Of a stretch of DNA of 64,000 nt, positions 10,163 through 20,680 are shown one piece after another. Source of the stretch: Citrus sinensis. Lineage: Eukaryota > Streptophyta > Magnoliopsida > Sapindales > Rutaceae. The stretch is taken from assembly GCF_022201045.2 (NCBI RefSeq), contig NC_068561.1, positions 12,363,001-12,427,000 of the forward strand, given 5' to 3'. Made by a program: the position numbers and the translations under genes. How positions within the stretch are numbered: position 1 is the first letter of the stretch; every line of letters starts with the position of its first letter. The notes below the pieces were generated by a model. That model was not told the DNA's origin and made no database searches. It worked only from the letters and a program-made list of their open reading frames with translations.

Positions 10163-11120
10163 TATCTGTTTTGAAGAAATTCTCTGGTTAGAAAATCAGG
10201 AACAGAATTTTTGTCACCTTTAATAAATTCAATATCAAAATCAAAAACACTTAAAATAGCTTGCCATCGTGCAAAAATCTGTTTTGATGCAATGTTTTGA
10301 ACATCTTTTTCTAAAACATGTTTTGCAGCTTTGCAATCAATTCTAAGTAAAAATTTTTGATTTAGTAAATCACTTTGGAATTTAGATATGCATAAAACTA
10401 TAGAAAGAATTTCTTTTTTGATAGTAGAATAATTTTTCTGGCAATCATTCCAATGTGTAGAAACATATTGTACTATCTGTTCTTTGTCATTTTCCTTTTG
10501 TTTTAATATACCTCCATAACCTATATCAGATGCATCGGTTTCAACAATTTTAGGTAATGCAGGATTTGCAAGAAATAAGCATGGAATATTTTTCACAGAT
10601 TGCCTTATTAATCTAACAACTTTGGTATGTTCTTCTGACCAAGCAACAGGATTCTTTTTCAACCTATCATGCAAAGGTTTAGACATCCTATTGATATTAG
10701 GGCAAAAATCGAGAACATAATTTAAACTACCAAGAAATCTTTGTAATTGGGTTTTGTCCAGAATTTTGTCTGGGAATTTATCTGCAAACAAAAGTGATCT
10801 CTCTATTGGAGTGATAGTTCCTTTGGAAATATGATGACCAAGGAACCGGACCTTTGTTTGGAATAAAGAAATTTTTGAACTAGAAAGGGCTAATCCAGCC
10901 TTTTTTGTAACAAGATAAAAAGTCTTTAAATGTTTGAAATGTTGATCAATACTTCGAGAAAAAATCAACACATCATCAATATAAACAATGCAAAACTCAG
11001 AATATGGATTATAAATATCGTTCATGATTCTTTGAAATTCTGAGGGTGCATTTTTCATCAAACGAATTTTCATAAGGCAAATCTACCAAATGTTGTTTTC
11101 TATTCCAAAAAGCAGATGGT
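10162..11120 (-). pseudogene. Endogenous caulimovirid RT (C-terminal part) and RNase H
   Basis: The open frame contains the RT palm with CIVYIDDVLIFS, the GHHISKG region, a connection segment (LQRFLGSLNYVLDFCPNI), and RNase H starting near VETDASDIGYGGILKQ and ending DFLTREFLQNR. RT motifs upstream of KNAPSEFQRIMN are absent. The preceding bases instead encode the end of the protease-RT linker in another frame, joined at a short GATGAAAAA stretch. This internal deletion is shared with segment C. The frame ends in TAA overlapping the next ATG. An upstream TGA at about 11131 (TGT in segment C) separates it from the protease frame. Confidence 0.85.
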
Positions 11121-11128
11121 AAATCGGC

Positions 11129-13036
11129 TCATATTTCTTTTTCAATAAGGCTTTTGAAATCGGAGATTTTTCTTTGTATAAAATCATTTTGTAATTGACT
11201 TCCAATTCTTTGGAAATTCAAATCTTTTTGTAAACAAAATAAATCATCTTGTTTGGACTTAAGAATGACATTAATTTTATTTTGGTAAACAGAACAAGCT
11301 TTGACAATGTTTAGATTTCTAGTCTTTGGTTTTTCAATAAACGGGAAAACAAGTTTTTCATTTTTTGCTTTGAAGGATATACTATCATAATTGACAGTAT
11401 ATGGAGTTATAAGATTTATAAAAGGAGTTCCCAAAATGATGGCATGATGAATATCATTTGTGAGGACAAAAGACGTTTTAAAATCAAAACCATTATTATG
11501 GATTGAGGCTTCAACCTTGGAACTGACATTCAGTTTTGAATTATTAGCGGCAGAAAGTCTTTCTCTTGTTTTTTCATGAAATCTTTTGGGGACGATATCT
11601 TCTCTAATGCAATTTAAATCGGCGCCAGTATCAAAAAGGGCAATGGCGTCCATTGCAAAATCATCAGAAAAGATTAAAGTGGCTTTAACCAAATACTTTC
11701 TTGTGGTGATTTGCTTTAAAACAAATAGGAAATCATTGGGTATTGACTCAATGTTTTCTACTTTAATGTCATCACCATCATCAGGATTAGATTCATTGTC
11801 TGAATTATCCTGCAATTGTTTTTGTAAAAGAAGTTGGATAGTATCAGAATCACTTTTTTGTTTTTCTTTTAAATCTCTGATTTCACATTTGATTTCTTTT
11901 ATCTCGTTCTGAAGATCTTGGATATTAGGAACCGTCTTTTTTGTTTTCTTTTTATCCAAAATTTGAGTAAGATCATAAGAATTCTTTTTAACAATTGGGA
12001 CTTTAGAAGTCTCGGCTTTATTAAAATCCAAAGTTTTCAAAAGTTTATCAAGATATTCTTTTTGAAGATTTGGATCAGAAATATGCTTTACAAGTTCAAG
12101 AAAAGTTTCTTGGTCTTTAGTCAAAACATTGATTTTCTTTAAATATGAATCAGATTCAGATTCACTACTGCTAGATACAGAGTCATCTGAGTCAAAAAGC
12201 TCATCAACTTGATATGGATCACTGTCTCCCGACATGGAAGATTCGGAATCAGAAGATTCGACCAGAAGGGGGGCTAATTTGGAAAGGATCTCTTCATCGG
12301 GGTCAAGTTCATGAATCTTTTTGTTCATCCTGCAATAATTTGCAGTATGACCTTTCATGCCACATTTATGACATATAGCTTCTTTGTAATTGAAAGGGGT
12401 TTTTGGTTTGGCTCTAAACTCTTTTCTTTTAGAGAATTTGGATTTCTTATAAGGCCTCGAAGGTTTCTTATAAGGAAGTTCCCTAAAATTACGGAAGGGT
12501 TTCCTAAAATTTTTTGATTTGTAATGTTTCCTGCGAGGTTTAGTAGAACACTCGCCATTACAATCTTTGGAATAAGAAGTTTTAAACGGGTCATAATTGA
12601 ATTGTTTGCAGAAACCGCCTAATTCTTGTTTAGACTTCTTAAGCACCCACTTAAGTCGTTTCTGTAATTTCAAATCTTGACAAATCTTTAAACCTTCTTT
12701 ATTGACGAAACTGACAAGTTCACCATAGGTAAGCTCGTCATAAGGAATACGATTATCATAAAGGGCTTTGATGGAATTTCTTACTTTTTCACCTAGAAGG
12801 GTAGGTAATCCAGCAAGAAATTTTTCTTTCCAGGTTATATGATTTGCATCATCCCTTAGAAATAGTCTGGTGAAAAAAGAGGTTTTGTAACTTTGAAATT
12901 CACTAAGTTTCCTACATCTTAAATTATGTAGTAACTCAGCGTTTTTATCACGAAGGTGTGAAGGGTCACCAATGAAATGGAGGGAAATGGTTAAAATTAG
13001 AGTAGCAACAGCATCCTAAATTGGATTGTTGAATTC
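11129..13036 (-). pseudogene. Endogenous caulimovirid capsid (zinc finger) and aspartic protease
   Basis: The frame is open from a TAG near 13010 to the TGA at 11129-11131. In order it shows a capsid segment (FFTRLFLRDDANHITWKEKF, LTYGELVSFVNKEG), a Lys/Arg-rich tract and the zinc knuckle CHKCGMKGHTANYC near 12315-12360. An acidic Ser/Asp stretch, a coiled-coil-like Glu/Lys segment (NEIKEIKCEIRDLKEKQK) and the protease active site ALFDTGADLNCI near 11610-11645 follow, with IILGTPFINLI further on. The open reading from the first usable start (TTG) begins at 12673, but homology extends upstream. The order capsid-protease-RT in one frame fits petuvirus-like polyproteins. Confidence 0.85.
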
Positions 13037-13038
13037 AT

Positions 13039-14217
13039 CTAGAATAGGGACTCCTTTTCATCGACTTGAATGGAATTTAGAATGTCTAATTGTTGCTGAT
13101 TAGTGAGAAGATGATCCCACCAACCTTTTAATTGACCAGTAAAACCGGCAATGAGGATTTCTGATATAGCACGATCAGAAGTTCCTGCTTCGGTTTTATA
13201 GGCATTGGCTGCCATTGTCATTTGTTGCAACAATCCTAGGATATTGTATTCAGACATGCCGTCAATATTCCACTCATAGACCGAGGATGCATTATATCGG
13301 GATTGGTTTAATGCACTTGGTCTATTATCTATTGCTAGATCTGGTGGAGTCTTGACAGTGGGAAGGGCTAATTCCCAATGAATTTTGTTGGCTTTAGGAG
13401 TAGAAGGTTCTTCTTTGAAGGCTTCTATATCAGAAGAGGCTATAGACATTTGGTCTTGTTCTAATACTCCAATCTTGCTAGATTGAGGAGTATTAGGGGC
13501 TATCTGAACTTTGCTAGATGAGGAAGAAGCAGCTTTTATCCTATCTAATTGTTCTCTAATGGCTTTAGCAAAATCTGATTTTGACTCTTTAACAAGCTTT
13601 TGGCTAGTTTTCGAAACCTGAAAGGGTTTGAAAATAGGTTCCTTAAGCTTTTTGTCAGAATCCGATTTTGTTGGAATAGGAGAAATTGATGGAACAGTAA
13701 TGGTTGACTTCTGGATTTGGTTTTCTATCCTAGTCAACTGCTTTCCGATTGTATTTAAGTTAGTATTACAGAAATTATTCTGTTGGATAATACTACTTAA
13801 ATTTGCCTCAGAATCATTTGGTTTTGGAATTTTGTAAGGTGAAGCTCGAATTTGGACAGGAGCTTCACCGTGATCAACAGTTACACTCCGAAGAGGTGGG
13901 TGTTCAGATTTTATAGTTCTTTCACTATCAAGAAGTTTCCATTCAGAAACTTTCTTCCTAATAGTAATAGGGTTTGACTCTTTAAAAGGGTAAGAGATGT
14001 TATTATCAGAAGAATATATCTCAAACCAATCAAAAAACAATATATGAATTTTATGAAGATTCACAAATTCATAGTAAGTTTGTTGGATTTCTTTTCTTTG
14101 GTTTAAAAAATGTTTGAAAAACCAAAGTCTTTTTTCTTTGTTTAAATCAAAATAAAAATCATTATGCAGAGAAGTTTTATCTAATTCAAATTCTTTTTCA
14201 ATGACATTAATAACGTT
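13039..14217 (-). pseudogene. Endogenous caulimovirid polyprotein: capsid N-terminal region
   Basis: About 340 codons are listed as open from 14064, and the frame continues upstream to the segment junction near 14217. It has a polar linker, a coiled segment (TIGKQLTRIENQIQK) and the conserved caulimovirid capsid block AGFTGQLKGWWDHLLTNQQQ near 13100-13160. A one-base shift near 13050 then puts the sequence out of frame, and a TAG follows about 40 bp later, so the capsid is broken in two. The movement-protein part expected further upstream is cut off at the junction with inverted segment B. Confidence 0.8.
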
Positions 14218-15048
14218 GCGAGTGTTCTACTAAACCTCGCAGGAAACATTACAAATCAAAAAATTTTAGGAAACCCTTCCGAAATTTTAGGGAACTTCCT
14301 TATAAGAAACCTTCGAGGCCTTATAAGAAATCCAAATTCTCTAAAAGAAAAGAGTTTAGAGCCAAACCAAAAACCCCTTTCAATTACAAAGAAGCTATAT
14401 GTCATAAATGTGGCATGAAAGGTCATACTGCAAATTATTACAGGATGAACAAAAAGCTTCATGAACTTGACCCCGATGAAGAGATCCTTTCCAAATTAGT
14501 CCCCCTTCTGGTCGAATCTTCTGATTCCGAATCTTCCATGTCGGGAGACAGTGATCCATATCAAGTTGATGAGCTTTTTGACTCAGATGACTCTGTATCT
14601 AGCAGTAGTGAATCTGAATCTGATTCATATTTAAAGAAAATCAATGTTTTGACTAAAGACCAAGAAACTTTTCTTGAACTTGTAAAGCATATTTCTGATC
14701 CAAATCTTCAAAAAGAATATCTTGATAAACTTTTGAAAACTTTGGGTTTTAATAAAGCCGAGACTTCTAAAGTCCCAATTGTTAAAAAGAATTCTTATGA
14801 TCTTACTCAAATTTTGGATAAAAAGAAAACAAAAAAGACGGTTCCTAATATCCAAGATCTTCAGAAAGAGATAAAAGAAATCAAATGTGAAATCAGAGAT
14901 TTAAAAGAAAAACAAAAAGTGATTCTGATACTATCCCACTTCTTTTACAAAAACAATTGCAGGATAATTCAGACAATGAATCTAATCCTGATGATGGTGA
15001 TGACATTAAAGTAGAAAACATTGAGTCAATACCCAATGATTTCCTATT
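14218..15048 (+). pseudogene. Endogenous caulimovirid segment B: inverted zinc-finger copy
   Basis: This block repeats the zinc-finger/acidic/coiled region of segment A (11717-12558) in the opposite orientation, with a few substitutions such as CRMNKK changed to YRMNKK, which removes the last zinc-binding cysteine. A single-base loss near 14925 shifts the frame (EKQKVILILSH instead of EKQKSDSDTIQ). Junctions lie at GCGAGTG (14218) on the left and at a TTCTTTTTT run (about 15048) on the right; both show a few bases of microhomology. Confidence 0.85.
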
Positions 15049-16307
15049 CTTTTTTTATAGTAGAATAATTTTTCTGGCAATCATTCCAATGTGCAGAAAC
15101 ATATTGTACTATCTGTTCTTTGTCATTTTCCTTTTGTTTTAATATACCTCCATAACCTATATCAGATGCATCGGTTTCAACAATTTTAGGTAATGCAGGA
15201 TTTGCAAGAAATAAGCATGGAATATTTTTCACAGATTGCTTTATTAATCTAACAACTTTGGTATGTTCTTCTGACCAAGCAACAGGATTCTTTTTCAACC
15301 TATCATGCAAAGGTTTAGACATCCTATTGATATTAGGGCAAAAATCGAGAACATAATTTAAACTACCAAGAAATCTTTGTAATTGGGTTTTGTCCAGAAT
15401 TTTGTCTGGGAATTTATCTGCAAACAAAAGTGATCTCTCTATTGGAGTGATAGTTCCTTTGGAAATATGATGACCAAGGAACCGGACCTTTGTTTGGAAT
15501 AAAGAAATTTTTGAACTAGAAAGGGCTAATCCAGCCTTTTTTGTAACAAGATAAAAAGTCTTTAAATGTTTGAAATGTTGATCAATACTTCGAGAAAAAA
15601 TCAACACATCATCAATATAAACAATGCAAAACTCAGAATAGGGATTATAAATATCGTTCATGATTCTTTGAAATTCTGAGGGTGCATTTTTCATCAAACG
15701 AATTTTCATAAGGCAAATCTACCAAATGTTGTTTTCTATTCCAAAAAGCAGATGGTAAATCGGCACATATTTCTTTTTCAATAAGGCTTTTGAAATCGGA
15801 GATTTTTCTTTGTATAAAATCATTTTGTAATTGACTTCCAATTCTTTGGAAATTCAAATCTTTTTGTAAACAAAATGAATCATCTTGTTTGGACTTAAGA
15901 ATGACATTAATTTTATTTTGGTAAACAGAACAAGCTTTGACAATGTTTAGATTTCTAGTCTTTGGTTTTTCAATAAACGGGAAAACAAGTTTTTCATTTT
16001 TTGCTTTGAAGGATATACTATCATAATTGACAGTATATGGAGTTATAAGATTTATAAACGGAGTTCCCAAAATGATGGCATGATGAATATCATTTGTGAG
16101 GACAAAAGACGTTTTAAAATCAAAACCATTATTATGGATTGAGGCTTCAACCTTGGAACTGACATTCAGTTTTGAATTATTAGCGGCAGAAAGTCTTTCT
16201 CTTATTTTTTCATGAAATCTTTTGGGGACGATATCTTCTCTAATGCAATTTAAATCGGCGCCAGTATCAAAAATGGCAATGGCGTCCATTGCAAAATCAT
16301 CAGAAAA
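15049..16307 (-). pseudogene. Endogenous caulimovirid segment C: protease and RT copy
   Basis: This block repeats 10417-11675 of segment A in the same orientation. It has two overlapping open frames: protease (15645-16289, AIFDTGADLNCI) and RT palm through part of RNase H (15044-15709). The same internal RT deletion as in segment A is present at about 15700-15740. It differs from A by having TGT where A has the TGA before the linker. The right edge at 16307 drops straight into the GGTTCGG repeat. Confidence 0.85.
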
Positions 16308-16846
16308 GTTGTTCGGTTCGGTTTGGTTCGGAGTAAAAAACCAAATGGTTCAGAAATTCTGAACCATTTGATTTTTTATTTGGTTTGGTTCAAAACCGAA
16401 CCAAATGGTTTAAGAAAAAATTAAAATTAGAATTAAAAAATAGTTCATAATTTATCTTTTTTATTTTTGTTTGTTAATTAATACATTATATTATATATAT
16501 ATATCTCAGCATACACTTTATTTTATTGTTGAACTTTGTTATTTTAATTTATTATTGTTAGATTTAATTATATTGGTTATTATTTATGCATTTCTAGATT
16601 GTTTTGGAATTTATTATGTTAATTTACTATTGTTAAATTTTATTATGTTGTTTATTGTTTGCTAATTTATAGACTCAAGATTATTGTTGTATTAATAGTG
16701 TATTATTATATTATTTTTTTATTAAATAATGAATATATCGGATAAAATCAAATGGAACCGAACCAAACCAAACCGAACCGAACCAAACCAAACCGAACTA
16801 AATTATAGAACCGAACCAAATTAATTTGGCAACCTAGTTTATAAGT
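16308..16846. repeat. Right fragment of the AT-rich GGTTCGG element
   Basis: It resumes with TTGTTCGGTTCGGTTTGG. It has an internal palindrome (AAATGGTTCAGAAATTCTGAACCATTT), a long AT-rich body and ends CCGAACCAAATTAATTTGGCAACCTAG. The body aligns over its length with 60700-61200, confirming one repeat family interrupted here by the miniature LTR element and viral block. Confidence 0.75.
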
Positions 16847-17480
16847 ACAACCTAGAGCCTACGTGGATGACCTAGTTGATAAATATGACCTTAAGTTTAT
16901 TTGAGCAACCTGAAAATCCATCAATCCGATCTGGAAGTGAAGTAGTTCGGCTTGAAAATTTATTTGTCCGACCTGAGGATATGCCAGGTTTACATGGAAA
17001 ATTATTGGTCAGGATAACGTGGCCTATATTTTAAGGAAGCCGTGTATCACAACTTTTTAACCGCCTTCAACTGACAACTAGCTGCAACTGCTCAAGAGAG
17101 TGGGCTGAAACTAAGGAGCTAATCACCCACAACCAAGAGCCTATTTAAGCGGAAGAGAGCATCAGAGGAAAGGGTTAGCAAAATCAACTAAAAACTCTAC
17201 AAGTGACTAGTCTTAAAACCTTCCTATTTTCTACGAAATTGACAACACCACCACCCAAGAATTCCTTGATTTTAACTCACCTCTAGTTTCTCTTTTTCAT
17301 TTTCTTTTTTCTTATAAACAAAACATTTGACTTAAATAGCAAAGGATTTTCACCAGAACCCCTACTAGAATGTCCTAAAATGTGTCCTATGGTTGGCAAT
17401 TATAGAAAGTTGCGATTATGATGTAGTTTGAACTTGGATTCATGCTATTATTCTCCAGAAAATAAATTCAACTGTTGAGG
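16847..17480 (+). repeat. Probable 3' LTR remnant of the Tat-like element
   Basis: This GC-richer block lies downstream of the antisense ORF in the older retroelement. It has a TATA-like CCTATTTAAGCGG at about 17142-17160 followed by short purine-rich leader-like sequence. That is the expected place for the 3' LTR. No second LTR copy is in the window, so the call rests on position and composition only. Confidence 0.35.
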
Positions 17481-18837
17481 TGGTTTTTCCGTATCAACAC
17501 CTTCAAAAATGAATTTTAAGTTTTGCTTTTTGTTCAAAGTATACCCATCAATTTTGTGAAAGAAGAAACCGCATGTTTATGTTTTTCTATTGAGGTAAAA
17601 TAAAAATTCTTTTCGATGTTGATTTTTTGTTTATAGGCTTTGATTTACTTCTCACCATTGTTTGTACTTCAAGACGTGGCATTTGGTTTAAATGTTACGT
17701 TACAAATTGGGGGATGAGTTGTTATTCAAAAATCTAGAATCAAATGTTTCACAATTCCACATTTTGCGAAATCAATTGAGTGTTTTTGGGCTCGATTTAG
17801 CATAATTTTTCGAAGAAAGCTCTTTTCAATACAATTTTTATTAGTAAAATTTTTATAAATAAATTTTTTATTAATAATATTTGAATTATCTTGTAGTCAA
17901 TGAAAATTTTTATTAAAAAGTATAAAATTATTTCAATAGATTAAGTTTTTAAATTTATATTATAAAGTAATGAATAAGAATGTAAAATAAATAAAGGGTA
18001 TTTTAGATATTTTAATTCTTTAAAAAAAAGTTCCACAACTTTTACTTCAAAAGTTTAAAATTTGAGTTTTTATTGATAGAGATAAAATAATTTATTTAAT
18101 CCTCATAAGCTCTACTCAATATAAAATCAAATAATAGCATTAGTTTTTAAAAGAACTTATAAGATTAAATAAAGACTTTTAACCATTACATTAGCTATAG
18201 TAAACATGCACTTGTATAACCCAATGGGCAATGGAGCTCCCAATTTCATCACGGGAAAATGACATTTGAACAAAGTGGTGTTACCATCCTCTCTCTTTTT
18301 TTTTTTTTTTTTTTTTCACAACGCTTACCTATTGAGGCTTGAATCAAAATTTAAATTTTAAGGAGGCTACTCTTTATTAGATTTTGCTCTCCATCCCCTG
18401 TAACTATTTTTCACTCTCACCCTATTACCATCAATTTTACTAAAGCACAACCCAATTTCTACCCTCATAAATTCTAAAAGAGAACTTACTCCACCCAGTC
18501 ACATTAATAGGAGAAAAATATATTTCTATCTATTTTTTTAAATTGAGAGAAAAATAAAATCTTAAGCATATATTGGGACTTAAATCTATGTCGTCCAAAA
18601 CTTTGAGAGTACGAGTTTTACCAATTAGCGGGTAGCCCATTGACTTATTATTCTATTAAAAACATGCGTATTCTCAACTTACCAATCCATCATCCAATTT
18701 TTTCTTGTCTTATCGTTACTTTTCTCTCCCTTTAACTGTCATCATCTTTCACACCCGACATGATCCAAAGTCGTTATTTTCTTTCCTTTTCACTTTCAAT
18801 TACCTAACATTACTTTAAAAAATATAAATAAACAAAA
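17481..18837. other. Intergenic AT-rich DNA
   Basis: I see no gene, only AT-rich sequence with homopolymer runs (a T tract near 18300). Nothing in it is open or conserved enough to name. Confidence 0.6.
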
Positions 18838-19066
18838 CCAAAGTTGGTTGGTGTGAGTGGTTCGTCACTCTCACTCTTTAAGAGAGGTCAGGGATTCAAG
18901 CTCCGCTCTCGTATGAAGTCACCACTTTGGCCAGCACTTTATCCTTTACGGGCCGACTCGGTGCGAACGGGGATTAATCTGGGTTGTGGTACAAGCTTAA
19001 AGGTGTCTCCCACAGTTAGGACCCACTCAGAACTACCTCGTGGTTCAAACCAATATATATATATAT
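18838..19066 (+). mobile_element. tRNA-derived SINE
   Basis: A 229-bp unit has a Pol III A-box-like TTGGTGTGAGTGG near its 5' end and a B-box-like GGATTCAAGCTCC about 40 bp later. It has a TA-rich 3' tail (ATATATATATATAT) and is flanked by the 10-bp direct repeat ATAAACAAAA at 18828-18837 and 19067-19076. These are the hallmarks of a plant tRNA-type SINE. The long frame through it is incidental. Confidence 0.75.
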
Positions 19067-19076
19067 ATAAACAAAA

Positions 19077-20680
19077 GTTACCCTACATTAGCCCCTCTCA
19101 TTCTCGTTTACTCTCATCACTATCCATTCATTGGAGGTGGAGCTACTTACACTCTAATTTATGCTTTGGACACTTTAATTTTTTATTAATAAATTATTAA
19201 TAAAATAATCCAAATTGAATTTACTGTTAAGGGCATTAATATAATTTGAGTAAATACTATATATTACTCTTAATATACATACAAATACTAGTAATCTCAA
19301 ATTTAATCTAATTTCCTTTTTTTCCTTGACAATTCCTAAAATTAAATGAGTCTTCATGTACAACAGTGTAATCTGTTGGTAATAGGAGTGGGAACTTAAA
19401 ATAGTAAACAGCAAACAATTAAGGTGGATATACAAAGGCTATTTAATCTCTAGGATATAATGACTACTAGCGTGAAGTTGGACTCCGAACATGATAGATT
19501 TGAACAACGGAAAATATATAATCAAATCTTTACGCAAAATTCACTTGTAGGTTTAACAGTATTTTAGAATTTTTGTATTCTTTGGGTGAAAAATTGATAA
19601 TTCCAAGTTAAAAATTAATTCAAAGCTTTGTAACCAAATGAATAACTTTTTTAATGGTGAATGTTATAAACAAAATAATAAAGAGCAATTTATAAAAACA
19701 AACGGTAAAAGATTTAAAAGTCTTTTACCCAACTTTAAAATTTGGTATCTAATTAAAGGATTTAGATTCAGTGCTGAGTTGTGTTGTGTTCAACTCTTCA
19801 TAATCTTGTGCCACACATGCATTAAGCAATATACGGTTAAGATTTAATTAATTTTATATTTTTCTCAAAAAATTATCATTTATATCTTTCTAAAAAGTTA
19901 GCGAAAAATTCAGGTCACCACTGAATCCAAATCCTAAATTAAGGCCCTATTTAGAATTACAATTGAGCAATTTATATGTGCCAGCCCAACTACTAGGAGG
20001 TTTGTAACTCCAACAACCAAGCAGAGGCATCTGTATTTCTTTATGTTTTATTTTTTACTTTTAATCTCATCCATTTTTTAACAACTTTTACACATTGAGT
20101 CTTACATAATAATATTCGTACCAAATGTCATAAATCTTTTTTTTTTAGCAGTTATAACTTTTATTTCACAGAAGTAATAATAATTCACTACCAAATAGAC
20201 CCTAAAGAGAGTAAATCCACAGCCAATGGCCTTAATTTCTCAAAGTTCTGACAAAATATGAACATAGTAACTAGTATGACAATTCAAGTAGCTTCAATTT
20301 TATTTGTTCATGCAAGCTCGACAAACACGCAAAACACACACTGATACCTGAAGGCATCAACAAGATCACATCTCCACACAATCAAATACATATATGGTTT
20401 ACATTTACATAAAACATAGCTTAATTTATCACAAGTGATATTAATCCACGATACTGCACCAACTTATCTGGCTTCTATAATACATGCTCTCATCTGCACT
20501 TGATATGTTCATAACATGCAGCTTTATTATACGAGAGATTTCACCAAGGCACCAAATTGTTCAGCATGGTAACGACGTGCAAGATCACTGCAATGAGCAA
20601 AACAGTTGGTAGAGGTCACCAATCTGGCTACAGGTTGTTCACCCAGATGGAAAGTAATAATACAGCAAAAATCAGATTAT
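19077..20680. other. Intergenic DNA and 3' flank of the first GSTL gene
   Basis: AT-rich with no supported gene. Bases ~20280-20680 are related to the 3' flanks of the other two GSTL genes (shared CATCAACAAG, CACATCT, GCAGCTTTATTATACGAGA), so this part is probably 3' UTR. Confidence 0.6.

Larger units (their letters stand above)
9750..16307. mobile_element. Endogenous pararetrovirus (Caulimoviridae, petuvirus-like), rearranged
   Basis: Caulimovirid coding sequence fills this interval in three blocks: A on the minus strand (9750-14217), B on the plus strand (14218-15048) and C on the minus strand (15049-16307). B is an inverted copy of 11717-12558 in A. C is a direct copy of about 10417-11675 in A. 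The copies differ at only a few per cent of positions. One polyprotein carries capsid, zinc finger, protease and RT/RNase H in that order, which fits petuvirus-type genomes. The movement-protein region, most of the RT fingers and the intergenic promoter region are absent, and stops and frameshifts are present. It cannot produce a virus on its own. Confidence 0.85.

Noticed and set aside
11586..12517. Plus-strand frames opposite the viral capsid/protease
   Set aside because: Shadows of the minus-strand coding region; low complexity Phe/Leu/Ser composition.
9750..16307. Replication-competent endogenous virus
   Set aside because: Movement protein, much of RT and the intergenic promoter region are missing, and stops and frameshifts break the frames.
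18844..19200. 118-codon plus-strand frame
   Set aside because: It is read through the SINE and its flank; tRNA-derived sequence explains it.
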